A DNA stretch of 19,639 nucleotides from CBDCME01 sp965218865 (GTDB lineage: Bacteria; Pseudomonadota; Alphaproteobacteria; JAAXGF01): contig CBDCME010000035.1 of assembly GCA_965218865.1 (NCBI GenBank), forward strand, positions 1-19,639, given 5' to 3'. Below are positions 1 through 7,296 of the stretch, piece after piece. Made by a program: the position numbers and the translations under genes. Numbering within the stretch: the first letter of the stretch is position 1; every line of letters starts with the position of its first letter. The notes below the pieces were generated by a model. It had not been told where the DNA came from. It saw nothing but the letters and a program-made list of their open reading frames with translations, and searched no databases.

Positions 1-95
1 CCTTCATTGTCGGATCGATCGGGCGGTGGAACAAACTGGCCGTAAAAACGCTTCTGTAGAAATTCATCCGGCTCAGTTTTTGGACTTCGCGACAT
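1..95 (-). CDS. Hypothetical protein, 5' end only (runs off left edge)
   Basis: On the minus strand an ATG at 95-93 opens a frame that stays open to the window edge, giving 31 residues that begin MSRSPKTEPDEFLQKRFYGQ. The peptide is polar and charged, with no signal peptide and no recognised motif. It is too short and incomplete to assign a family. A -10-like sequence (TTATAAAT, near 127-134 read on the minus strand) and a perfect 12-bp palindrome (109-120) lie just upstream, which fits a promoter region. The sensible amino-acid composition is the only support for coding, so this remains a tentative call. Confidence 0.35.
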   Translation of the reverse strand, partial: MSRSPKTEPDEFLQKRFYGQFVPPPDRSDNE

Positions 96-301
96 GGCGA
101 GGCCCCATCGGGACGTCCCGGGGCGATTTATAACCGATTGGGCGCGGGTGGCGTTGAGTCTGCTGTTGGCTAAATCCGGAAGAATCGTTCTGTCCCCGAT
201 CACGGCCGCTTAGCCCTCCTAAGCAGAATATCGGGCCGCGTATGCTTGTTTTAAGCCGTGGTGGCCACGTATCAATTTTTTCAGATCGCTCATTCTGCCT
301 T

Positions 302-422
302 TCGATTTTTTTTCAGATTGAACCAGGGTCGGGAATCTCCACACCGTATTTTTGGAAAACTTCGATTTTTTCCCTCGGCCATCTAGTGAGGAGCCACCAC
401 AACAAGGCCGGCCCAGCCCCGA
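302..422. repeat. Direct repeat copy R1 (~121 bp), partner of 1861-1982
   Basis: The first 32 bases (302-333: TCGA, eight T's, then CAGATTGAACCAGGGTCGGG) are identical to 1861-1892. Similarity then continues with small differences through CCTCGGCCATCTAGTG and CACAACAAG to GCCCCGA. Within the copy, TTCGATTTTT recurs exactly 60 bases apart (301 and 361). Neither strand gives a convincing protein, so this is more likely a dispersed non-coding repeat than a gene fragment. Confidence 0.7.
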
Positions 423-599
423 AGTCACTTCTCACATGATCCTCTGGTAGCAGGTTGAAAAAGGGCTATCCATACGTTTCCAAAACACCTCTTGATCCAT
501 AGCCGGGATGGAGGTGCCGATAACCCTCGCGATATCCCAGGTCAACACCCCTGGAAAACCGCCAGTCTCAGAGGTTGGCTTGAGGTGAGCAATAACCTA

Positions 600-628
600 T
601 TGGTTTCGACACTGTTGTTCGCTAGACT
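600..628 (+). promoter_or_regulatory. Possible sigma70-type promoter for the truncated recombinase gene
   Basis: TTGGTT (600-605) and TAGACT (623-628) are separated by 17 bases, 31 bases upstream of the recombinase ATG. The -35 match is weak (3/6) and the -10 fair (4/6). An AAAGGGA ribosome-binding site follows at the right distance from the ATG at 659. Confidence 0.3.
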
Positions 629-658
629 GGGCACGTATCGGATCGAAAGGGAACAACA

Positions 659-1021
659 ATGCGAGTAGCGATATACGCCAGGATCTCTACCGATGGCCAG
701 TCAGTGAAGGCACAGATTACCGAGCTTCGTGAAGTGGCCATCCGCCGTAAATGGGAAATCGTTCACGAGTACACGGACAAAGGCAAATCCGGGGCTAAGG
801 GGCGTGATGAGCGACCTGGACTTGATGCCATGCTCAAATCGGCCACAAGACGGGAGATTGATATGGTTGCGGCCTGGTCCGTAGACAGGCTGGGGCGATC
901 CCTACAACACCTCGTAACTGGACTGGCTGATCTACAGACTGCGGGGGTTGAGCTGTATCTTCACAAGCAGGGACTAGACACATCAACACCAAGTGGCCGT
1001 GCCATGTTCGGAATTCTAGCA
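659..1021 (+). pseudogene. Serine recombinase (resolvase/invertase family), 3'-truncated
   Basis: The first 120 residues are a typical serine-recombinase catalytic domain. They show an N-terminal YARIS with the candidate nucleophile Ser10, the DRLGRS motif at residues 76-81, and the helix-leading SGRAMF at 112-117. These enzymes cut DNA through a 5'-phosphoserine link to resolve or invert sites. The FxEFER helix and the C-terminal DNA-binding helix-turn-helix normally follow at once, but here the frame turns into unrelated sequence (ASKGHFSLG...) and stops at 1135. The gene is therefore cut off at about 1010-1030, where a minus-strand gene meets it. The start is the ATG after AAAGGGA. Without the long E helix and DNA-binding domain it should be inactive. 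It is probably the relic of a transposon or integrated element. Confidence 0.8.
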
Positions 1022-1451
1022 TCCAAAGGCCACTTTTCACTCGGCACGTTATTCTTAGGAGGCGTATGTCTTGGACGATCACTTTGTAGACGGGAACATC
1101 GTAGTCCTTACGCCAATAATTTTCCCATCCGATAATACCGGCCTCTTGGAGTTCCTCAACCAAAACGACGATATTTTGCTGACATTCGGCCTTATTATCC
1201 TGAACGGCGTTTTGATTTTTTGAAATTGCAACGCCCCGATACATACCGACCCCATTTGATACGAAGCCCCCCCGATAAAATTTTATAAATGCATCAACTC
1301 GCACACCCGGAGCAGCTGGTATTTCGTCAACAATTTCATACCCATTTTTTGCTGGATCAAATTTATTTCCAAGTTTTATTGCTCTGAAATCACTTTCCAA
1401 ACTATCCGCATACGCTATATTTACCCAGAATACTAAAACCAAATTTAACAT
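1018..1451 (-). pseudogene. Exported hypothetical protein, 3' end lost at a junction
   Basis: The minus-strand frame starts with ATG at 1451 (GGAAGG lies 13 bases upstream). A GTG at 1490 is in frame, but the ribosome-binding-like sequence would then be inside the gene. The protein begins MLNLVLVFWVNIAYA followed by DS, a short signal peptide, so the product would be periplasmic or outer. About 145 residues with a cysteine pair (AECQQN, ITCRV) follow and match no family I recognise. Codons are A+T-rich compared with hisN or yej, suggesting acquisition. From about 1018 on, the frame reads backwards through the recombinase fragment to 834, so the original C-terminus is missing or ends close to the junction. 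Confidence 0.5.
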
Positions 1452-1571
1452 TATTTGTTGGATGCCTTCCCGTGCTGAAACTGCTATCACGCGGTGTCAT
1501 CAGCTAGGCTTACATCAGAAAATAGCAAATTGTAGGGCCAATGCCAACTCGATGCTCTAAAGGAGAATGCG

Positions 1572-1751
1572 ATGTCGATATGGTTGAGAATACCCCTGGC
1601 AGTAGTGATTTGTTTTGTTGCGGCGATAGTTGCGATGGCCATTCTGCAGTTGAACGGCCTTGATCTGCCGGCTTTGGCAGGCAATTTGGGGCTGGTCGTC
1701 GGGGGGGTGTTTTTCTGGCTCACGAGAAAGAAAGCCAAGACCAGAATCTAA
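1572..1751 (+). CDS. Small two-helix membrane protein, 59 aa
   Basis: ATG at 1572 is preceded by AAAGGAG at 1559-1565, a good Shine-Dalgarno with 6-base spacing, and the frame ends with TAA at 1749-1751. The 59-residue product has a hydrophobic segment at about 7-26 (IPLAVVICFVAAIVAMAI), a short polar/Leu-rich link, a second one at about 36-50 (AGNLGLVVGGVFFWL), and a basic tail TRKKAKTRI. This predicts an inner-membrane hairpin with both ends in the cytoplasm. I do not recognise a family. It is divergent from the truncated exported-protein gene, with 120 bases between the starts. Function is unknown; a toxin-like or accessory small membrane protein is possible but unsupported. Confidence 0.6.
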   Translation: MSIWLRIPLAVVICFVAAIVAMAILQLNGLDLPALAGNLGLVVGGVFFWLTRKKAKTRI

Positions 1752-2209
1752 AACGATCTATGCCACACCGGCAGAATACTTCAACTTGGCTCATCGGCAT
1801 CACTGCAGCTGTCCAGCTGGCGCCCTCTCTGATACCAGCTAAGCCGATCATATTTGTCCCTCGATTTTTTTTCAGATTGAACCAGGGTCGGGCAAAGCCA
1901 CACTAATCCTTGGAAATTTTCGATTTTTTTTCCTCGGCCATCTAGTGGCCAGCCAACACAACAAGCCGCCCCCATGCCCCGAGCATACCCCCCCCACTTG
2001 AGCCGTGCATAGAGACATACGTTTCGGGTAGAGTGTCGGTGAACATGTGGAGGCTAGGTCTGTAGTGATCCGCATGGTCGCTGCTACGAAATTCCAGTCA
2101 GGATTGTTGCGTATGTGGTTACGAAAAAATGCTGGGACAATAAACTCATATAAATCAATAGGTTCATAGCCTGTCAACATTTTAGATGAGGGAGGCTTAT
2201 ACTCCGCCC
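1752..2209. other. Non-coding stretch with repeat copy R2 and a possible minus-strand remnant
   Basis: This holds repeat R2 (1861-1982). A minus-strand frame opens with ATG at 2180 (MLTGYEPIDLYEFIVPAFF...). It looks protein-like for about 60 residues before running into the repeat, so it may be a gene remnant. An imperfect inverted repeat AGCTGG/CCAGCT lies at about 1812-1840. The hisN Shine-Dalgarno (GAGGGAGG) lies at its right end, 2188-2195. Confidence 0.45.
1861..1982. repeat. Direct repeat copy R2 (~122 bp), partner of 302-422
   Basis: This is in the same orientation as R1. It has the identical 32-base start, then CCTCGGCCATCTAGTG and CACAACAAG in the same order and spacing. A GGCCA/TGGCC stem-loop at the CCATCTAGTGG site is present here, but the pairing is lost in R1. 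The two copies bracket about 1.44 kb containing the truncated recombinase, the truncated exported-protein gene and the small membrane protein. Confidence 0.7.
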
Positions 2210-2983
2210 ATGTCGTCGCCGCGGTCCTTTGTCGAATTTGCCCATCGTCTCGCCGACGCCGCCGGTGCCATCGTGCGGCGCTACTTCCGGCGCTCGCCGG
2301 AGGTGGAGGGAAAGGCGGACGGCAGTCCCGTCACCGAGGCCGACCGGGGCGCCGAACGGGCGATCCGGGAGATGATCGAGGCCGAGTATCCCGCTCACGG
2401 CATCATCGGCGAGGAATACGGCGCCACCGACACCAAGGCCGAGTACGTCTGGGTCATCGATCCGATCGACGGCACCAAGGGTTTCCTCGGCGGCGTGCCC
2501 CTGTTCGGGACGCTGATCGCCCTACTTCACCAGGGCCGTCCCGTGCTGGGAGTCATCGACCAGCCAATAGCCCGGGAACGCTGGCTCGGCGCCGAGGGCT
2601 CGGCGACCAGCCTGAACGGCGAATCCGTCGCCGTCCGGCCCTGCCCCGAACCGGCGCAAGCGGTGCTCTACACCACGGCGCCCGAACTCTTCGTCGCGAC
2701 CGAGGCCGAGGCGTTCGCGCGCCTGCGCCGGGTGGTGAATTGGAGCCGCTACAGCGCCGATTGTTACGCCTTCGGTCTGTTGGCCGCGGGGTTCATCGAT
2801 CTCGTCGTCGAGACCAAGCTGAAACCCTATGATTACTGCGCCCTGGTGCCGGTCGTCGAAAACGCCGGGGGCGTGATCAGCGATTGGGGCGGAGCACCCC
2901 TGGGCCTCGAGTCGGACGGCCGGGTGTTGGCCGCCGGCGACCCCGCGCTCCACGCCGCGGCGCTTGCCTTGCTGGCGGGTTAG
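2210..2983 (+). CDS. hisN: Histidinol-phosphate phosphatase, inositol-monophosphatase type (HisN)
   Basis: This is a 257-residue member of the Mg2+-dependent inositol monophosphatase family. Residue motifs: DGSPVTEAD (37-45), GEE (67-69) and DPIDGT (84-89), which bind metal and phosphate, and PYDYCALVPVVENAGG (206-221). The last form, with LKPYD before the metal-binding Asp, is typical of HisN, which makes L-histidinol from histidinol phosphate in the cytoplasm. General inositol or 3'-phosphoadenosine phosphatases usually have WDxAA there. Length fits the family. I prefer ATG 2210 over ATG 2186, because the GAGGGAGG ribosome-binding sequence lies between them. The longer form would only add MREAYTPP. 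yejA follows after 15 bases, so the two are probably co-transcribed. Another monophosphatase specificity cannot be excluded. Confidence 0.85.
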   Translation: MSSPRSFVEFAHRLADAAGAIVRRYFRRSPEVEGKADGSPVTEADRGAERAIREMIEAEYPAHGIIGEEYGATDTKAEYVWVIDPIDGTKGFLGGVPLFGTLIALLHQGRPVLGVIDQPIARERWLGAEGSATSLNGESVAVRPCPEPAQAVLYTTAPELFVATEAEAFARLRRVVNWSRYSADCYAFGLLAAGFIDLVVETKLKPYDYCALVPVVENAGGVISDWGGAPLGLESDGRVLAAGDPALHAAALALLAG

Positions 2984-2998
2984 GTCGGGCGCTCGAAC

Positions 2999-4897
2999 AT
3001 GATCCGGCAGCGGCACAACGCGCAAACCGCATCGGCGCGGTCAGGCGTGGCGCGCTCGGGCCTCGTTCCGGGTCTCATGCTGACCTTGCTCGGGTGCTGG
3101 ATCGCGTCCCCGCCGCCGGCCCGGGCGGAGGAGGTCAGTGTCGGCCACGGCGTCGCCATGCATGGCGATCTCAAGTATGGCCCGGATTTCACCCATTTCG
3201 AATACGCCGATCCCCAGGCACCGAAGGGAGGCGACGTCCGGCGCGCCGCGATCGGCACCTTCAACAGCCTTAATCGCTTCATTCTCAAGGGCGTTCCGGC
3301 GGAAGGGATTGGCGGCACCTTCGATACCCTCACCGTCCACTCGGGCGACGAGCCGTTTTCCGAATACGGCTTGATCGCGGAAACGATAGAAATGCCCGAG
3401 GACCGCTCGTGGGTCGCCTTCACCCTGCGCCCCGAGGCCCGCTTTCACGACGCCACCCCGGTGACGCCCGAAGACGTGATCTTCACTTTCGAAACGCTCA
3501 AGACCCGTGGCCACCCGTTCTATCGGGCCTATTACGCCGCCGTGGTCGAAGCCGAGAAGATCGGGGAGCGAAAGGTGCGGTTCGACTTTGTCCCCGGCGA
3601 AAACCGCGAACTGCCCCTGATCATGGGCCAGCTTCCGGTTCTGTCGAAAGCGTATTACGAGACCCGAGATTTCGAAAAAACGACACTGGAGGCGCCCCTG
3701 GGGAGCGGTCCCTACGCGGTCGAATTGGTCGACCCCGGCCGTTCCATCACCTATCGCCGGGTCTCGGACTATTGGGGCAAGGATCTTCCGGTCAACCGGG
3801 GCCGCTTCAATTTCGGGCGGGTCCGTTTCGATTACTATCGAGACGCGACCGTCGCCGTCGAGGCCCTGAAAGCCGGGGAATTCGACTTTAGGGCCGAGAA
3901 TTCGTCGAAGGATTGGGCGACCGCCTACAAGGTTCCGGTCGTCGACCGCGGTTTGTTGCGCATGGAGCTGGTCGAAAACGAGCGCCCGACCGGCATGCAG
4001 GGTTTTTTCTTCAACACCCGAAGGCCGTTCTTCCGCGACCCCAGGGTCCGCCAGGCTCTGGCGCATGGGTTTGATTTCGAATGGTCGAACAAGAACCTGT
4101 TCTACGGCGCCTACGCCCGGACCGAGAGCTATTTTTCCAATTCCGAGCTGGCCGCGACGGGACTGCCCAGTGATGAGGAATTGGCGATCCTAGAACCCTA
4201 TCGCGGACACCTTCCCGACGAAGTCTTCAGCCAAGTGTACCAGGCACCGAAATCGGACGGTTCCGGCAATATCCGGAGCAATCTGCGGCGCGCCATGACG
4301 CTCCTTAAGGAAGCGGACTGGGAGATCAAGAACAAGTCGCTCGTCGAACGGGATACCGGCGAGGCCATGGTATTCGAAATTCTATTGGTCCAACCGACCT
4401 GGGAGCGAATCACCTTGCCATTCGCGCGCAACCTCGAACGCCTGGGCATCGAAGTGCGGGTGCGGACCGTGGATACCGCACAGTACCAGAACCGGATCGA
4501 TGAATTCGATTTCGACATGATCGTCGGCGTCATCGGCCAATCCCTGTCGCCGGGAAACGAGCAGCGGGACTTTTTTTCTTCCGAAAAGGCCGACCAACCG
4601 GGTAGTCGGAACTACGCGGGGATCGCCGATCCGGTGGTCGACGCGCTGATTTCCCAGGTCATCGCGGCGCCCGACCGGGAGAGTCTGGTGCATCGGACGC
4701 GGGCGCTCGATCGGGTGCTGCTTTGGGGCCAATACGTCGTCCCCCACTGGCACATCACCGCCGCCCGCCTGGTCTACTGGGACAAGTTCGGGCGCCCGGC
4801 AATCGACCCCAAATTTGGCATCGAGATTTCTACCTGGTGGGTCGACCCGGCCAAGGAAGAGGCCCTGGCCCGGAACCTGGGGGAGTCGAAGGATTGA
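2999..4897 (+). CDS. yejA: Periplasmic peptide-binding protein of a Yej-type ABC transporter
   Basis: The 632-residue product belongs to solute-binding protein family 5 (oligopeptide type). It has a basic N-terminus, a hydrophobic stretch at about 21-36 and a likely cleavage site after ARA43. The sequence LLGC (30-33) also resembles a lipobox, so it could be lipid-anchored. The mature part starts with the YejA-like pattern HGDLKYGPDFTHFEYADP and then PKGG. It continues with the family's DTL, GLIAE and FTLR...FHDATPVTPEDV blocks and a C-terminal PHWH...YWDKFGRP stretch, close to E. coli YejA and alphaproteobacterial homologues. YejA binds oligopeptides and microcin C-like peptides. It lies downstream of hisN and upstream of yejB, but 190 bases holding a palindromic element separate it from yejB. 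No strong Shine-Dalgarno is visible. Confidence 0.9.
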   Translation: MIRQRHNAQTASARSGVARSGLVPGLMLTLLGCWIASPPPARAEEVSVGHGVAMHGDLKYGPDFTHFEYADPQAPKGGDVRRAAIGTFNSLNRFILKGVPAEGIGGTFDTLTVHSGDEPFSEYGLIAETIEMPEDRSWVAFTLRPEARFHDATPVTPEDVIFTFETLKTRGHPFYRAYYAAVVEAEKIGERKVRFDFVPGENRELPLIMGQLPVLSKAYYETRDFEKTTLEAPLGSGPYAVELVDPGRSITYRRVSDYWGKDLPVNRGRFNFGRVRFDYYRDATVAVEALKAGEFDFRAENSSKDWATAYKVPVVDRGLLRMELVENERPTGMQGFFFNTRRPFFRDPRVRQALAHGFDFEWSNKNLFYGAYARTESYFSNSELAATGLPSDEELAILEPYRGHLPDEVFSQVYQAPKSDGSGNIRSNLRRAMTLLKEADWEIKNKSLVERDTGEAMVFEILLVQPTWERITLPFARNLERLGIEVRVRTVDTAQYQNRIDEFDFDMIVGVIGQSLSPGNEQRDFFSSEKADQPGSRNYAGIADPVVDALISQVIAAPDRESLVHRTRALDRVLLWGQYVVPHWHITAARLVYWDKFGRPAIDPKFGIEISTWWVDPAKEEALARNLGESKD

Positions 4898-4933
4898 TTC
4901 ATTCCGGTTTTCCCGACCACTCCGGGGTCGGCC

Positions 4934-5068
4934 ATCTGTTCGAAAATGCGCGTCCGCGTATTTTCAACGTTTGTTCCGGCCCCCTCCCGGCCGCCCACGA
5001 GAGTATGCTGATATGGCTGGCCGGGAGGGGGCGGGGGCCGGCGCCGCGATTTTTTGGACAGGCTGTTA
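4934..5068. repeat. Palindromic MITE-like element, copy A (in the yejA-yejB gap)
   Basis: The ends are CTGTTCGAAAA on the left and a degenerate TTTTTTGGACAGGCTGTT on the right. Inside is a G+C-rich stem: 4978-4992 (GGCCCCCTCCCGGCC) pairs with 5019-5039, with a 6-base bulge on the right arm. The segment matches the reverse complement of 8896-9032 along its whole length, including the GCGCGTCCGCG block and CCCACGAGAGTAT in the loop. It fills most of the 190-base gap between yejA and yejB and would form a large hairpin in the operon mRNA. Confidence 0.8.
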
Positions 5069-5087
5069 ACGCCCACGGCGGTTTGCC

Positions 5088-6203
5088 ATGCTCGCCTATA
5101 TCGTTCGCCGACTGCTGCTGATCGTTCCGACCCTGGTCGGAATCATGGTCATTAACTTCATCGTCGTCCAAGCGGCGCCGGGCGGTCCGGTTGAGCAACT
5201 CATCGCCGAGATCACGGGCACCGCGGTCTCGGCGACGGCCCGGGTCGGCGGCGCCGGCAGCGCCGAGGTCGCCGGCGGCGATAGCGGCCGCGGTGGCGTC
5301 GGATCCGAGGGAAGGGTCAGCAAATACAGGGGGGCGCGCGGTCTCGACCCGGACTTGGTACGGGAGATCGAGAAGCAATTCGGCTTCGACAAGCCGCCCC
5401 TCGAACGTTTCCTCAAGATGATGTGGGACTATGTCCGCTTCGACTTCGGCGACAGCTTCTTCCGCGACCGCAAGGTTGTCGATTTGGTGATCGAGAAAAT
5501 GCCGGTGTCGATATCGCTGGGATTCTGGACCACCTTACTGGTCTATCTGATCTCGATACCGCTCGGCATCGCCAAGGCCGTACGTGACGGTTCGCGCTTC
5601 GACGTTTGGACCAGCGCCGTGATCGTCGTCGGCTATGCTGTGCCCTCGTTCCTTTTCGCGATCATGCTGATCATCATCTTCGCCGGCGGCAACTACTTCG
5701 ACTGGTTCCCGTTGCGCGGCTTGGTCTCCGAAAACTGGGATTTGCTGTCCTGGTCGGGGCGCGTCGGCGACTATTTCTGGCACATTGCGCTTCCGGTGTT
5801 GGCGATGGTCATCGGCGGCTTCGCCGGCCTGACGATGCTGACCAAGAACTCGTTTCTGGAAGAGGTCAACAAACACTACGTCCTGACCGCGCGAGCCAAG
5901 GGCCTGAGGGAACGCCAAGTTCTTTACGGACACGTGTTCCGCAACGCGATGCTGATCGTCGTGGCCGGTTTTCCGGGCGCGTTCGTCAGCATTCTCTTCT
6001 CGGGATCGCTGTTGATCGAGGTCATATTTTCACTCGACGGCCTCGGTCTGCTCGGATTCGAATCCGCCCTCAACCGGGATTATCCGGTCATGTTCGGCAC
6101 GCTCTTTTGCTTTTCGTTAATCGGCCTGCTTCTGAATTTGCTTGGCGATCTTATGTACGTTGTCGTTGATCCGCGCATCGACTTCGATTCGCGCGAGGTC
6201 TGA
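5088..6203 (+). CDS. yejB: Yej-type peptide ABC transporter permease (YejB)
   Basis: This 371-residue inner-membrane permease belongs to the DppB/OppB family. The N-terminal helix (residues 3-26, IVRRLLLIVPTLVGIMVINF) ends in VQAAPGGPVEQ, as in YejB. A Gly/Ala/Ser-rich variable stretch (about 40-80) follows, then YRGARGLDP and KQFGFDKPPLERF, all normal for YejB. The cytoplasmic EAA loop that docks on the ATPase is at about 258-288 (EEVNKHYVLTARAKGLRERQ). At least five further hydrophobic segments are visible. yejE begins three bases after its stop. The Shine-Dalgarno is weak (GGCGG). It would pair with YejE to move peptides delivered by YejA into the cytoplasm. Confidence 0.9.
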   Translation: MLAYIVRRLLLIVPTLVGIMVINFIVVQAAPGGPVEQLIAEITGTAVSATARVGGAGSAEVAGGDSGRGGVGSEGRVSKYRGARGLDPDLVREIEKQFGFDKPPLERFLKMMWDYVRFDFGDSFFRDRKVVDLVIEKMPVSISLGFWTTLLVYLISIPLGIAKAVRDGSRFDVWTSAVIVVGYAVPSFLFAIMLIIIFAGGNYFDWFPLRGLVSENWDLLSWSGRVGDYFWHIALPVLAMVIGGFAGLTMLTKNSFLEEVNKHYVLTARAKGLRERQVLYGHVFRNAMLIVVAGFPGAFVSILFSGSLLIEVIFSLDGLGLLGFESALNRDYPVMFGTLFCFSLIGLLLNLLGDLMYVVVDPRIDFDSREV

Positions 6204-6206
6204 AGC

Positions 6207-7256
6207 GTGGCCGAGCAACGATTCATGGGCGCGCGAATTACTCCCCTGATCCGGCGGCGGTTGGCGAATTTTCGCGCGAACCGGCGAGGCTATTGGTCGT
6301 TATGGGTATTTCTTGCCCTCTTTTGCACCAGCCTTTTCGCCGAATTCATCGCCAACGACAAGCCCCTCTTGGTTTATTTCGATGGCGAATTCTTCTTCCC
6401 CGTTCTTGTCTCGTATCCGGAAACGTCCTTCGGCGGATTTTTCGAAACCGAGGCCGAATACCGTGAAGCCGAGGTCCAGGAGTTGATCGAGGAAAAGGGC
6501 TGGCTCGTCTGGCCCCCGATACGCTACAGCTACGATACGATCAATTACAACCTGACGTCGCCGGCGCCCTCGCCCCCGGCGGGCGAAAATTGGTTGGGAA
6601 CCGACGACCAGGGGCGGGACGTCGTCGCAAGACTTATTTACGGCTTCCGGATCTCTGTCCTCTTCGGACTTACCCTGACGCTATTCAGCGCCGTGGTCGG
6701 AATCGCCGCGGGGGCCGTGCAAGGTTACTTTGGGGGTTGGTTCGACCTGATGTTTCAGCGCTTCATCGAGATCTGGGCCGGCCTTCCATTGTTGTATTTG
6801 CTGATTATCCTGGCGAGCGTGGTCGAGCCGAATTTCTGGTGGCTCCTGGGACTGATGCTGCTCTTCAACTGGATGACGCTGGTCGGCGTCGTCCGGGCCG
6901 AGTTCCTGCGGGCCCGCAATTTCGACTATGTTCGCGCGGCCCGGGCGCTCGGCGTCGGCGACGTGACGATCATGGTCCGCCACGTCCTGCCCAACGCGAT
7001 GGTGGCGGCCCTGACGTTCCTTCCCTTCATCCTGAACGGTTCGATCACCACGCTCACCGCGCTCGACTTCCTGGGCTTCGGCCTTCCGCCGGGATCGGCC
7101 TCGCTGGGGGAGATCCTGGCCCAGGGAAAGGCCAATCTCCAGGCTCCGTGGCTGGGCATTTCCGGGTTTGTCGTTCTGGCCCTGATGCTCAGCCTTCTGA
7201 TTTTCATCGGCGAAGCCGCCCGCGACGCCTTCGACCCCCGCAAAACCCTGCGCTGA
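6207..7256 (+). CDS. yejE: Yej-type peptide ABC transporter permease (YejE)
   Basis: This 349-residue DppC/OppC-family permease starts at GTG 6207, with GAGG 8 bases upstream and inside the end of yejB. An in-frame ATG at 6225 is an alternative. After the first membrane helix (about 28-48) comes a long periplasmic segment typical of YejE (VYFDGEFFFPVL, WPPIRYSYDTINYNL), then ENWLGTDDQGRDV, the family signature before the permease core. The EAA loop is at about 232-264 (EFLRARNFDYVRAARALGVG). The C-terminus ends DAFDPRKTLR, as expected for a complete protein. The partner ATPase gene yejF, often next in such operons, is absent: a convergent gene ends 40 bases downstream. Confidence 0.9.
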   Translation: MAEQRFMGARITPLIRRRLANFRANRRGYWSLWVFLALFCTSLFAEFIANDKPLLVYFDGEFFFPVLVSYPETSFGGFFETEAEYREAEVQELIEEKGWLVWPPIRYSYDTINYNLTSPAPSPPAGENWLGTDDQGRDVVARLIYGFRISVLFGLTLTLFSAVVGIAAGAVQGYFGGWFDLMFQRFIEIWAGLPLLYLLIILASVVEPNFWWLLGLMLLFNWMTLVGVVRAEFLRARNFDYVRAARALGVGDVTIMVRHVLPNAMVAALTFLPFILNGSITTLTALDFLGFGLPPGSASLGEILAQGKANLQAPWLGISGFVVLALMLSLLIFIGEAARDAFDPRKTLR

Positions 7257-7296
7257 CACACCGCGATAATCGCCGCTGGACCGAGGGTTCTGATTT

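Larger units (their letters stand above)
96..658. other. Non-coding stretch with repeat copy R1 and a possible gene remnant
   Basis: No complete gene is supported here. It contains a perfect 12-bp palindrome (CGGGACGTCCCG, 109-120), direct-repeat copy R1 (302-422), and a stop-to-stop minus frame at 432-596 with no ATG. That frame reads plausibly (it includes VLTWDIARVIGTSIPAMDQE) and may be a decayed 3' gene end. T-tracts of the form TC(A/G)ATTTTTT recur at about 270, 302 and 361. Confidence 0.5.

Noticed and set aside
302..1982. R1/R2 as a CRISPR array or phage attachment sites.
   Set aside because: There are only two imperfect copies of about 122 bp, 1.4 kb apart, with no spacer regularity, no integrase gene and no tRNA.
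3041..4066. Long 341-codon minus-strand frame antisense to yejA.
   Set aside because: It is a shadow of the G+C-biased yejA gene; the composition is implausible and the sense strand has a clear family match.
5226..5330. Gly/Ala-rich stretch in yejB as an in-frame insertion.
   Set aside because: A variable low-complexity segment between the first helix and YRGARGLDP is normal in alphaproteobacterial YejB.
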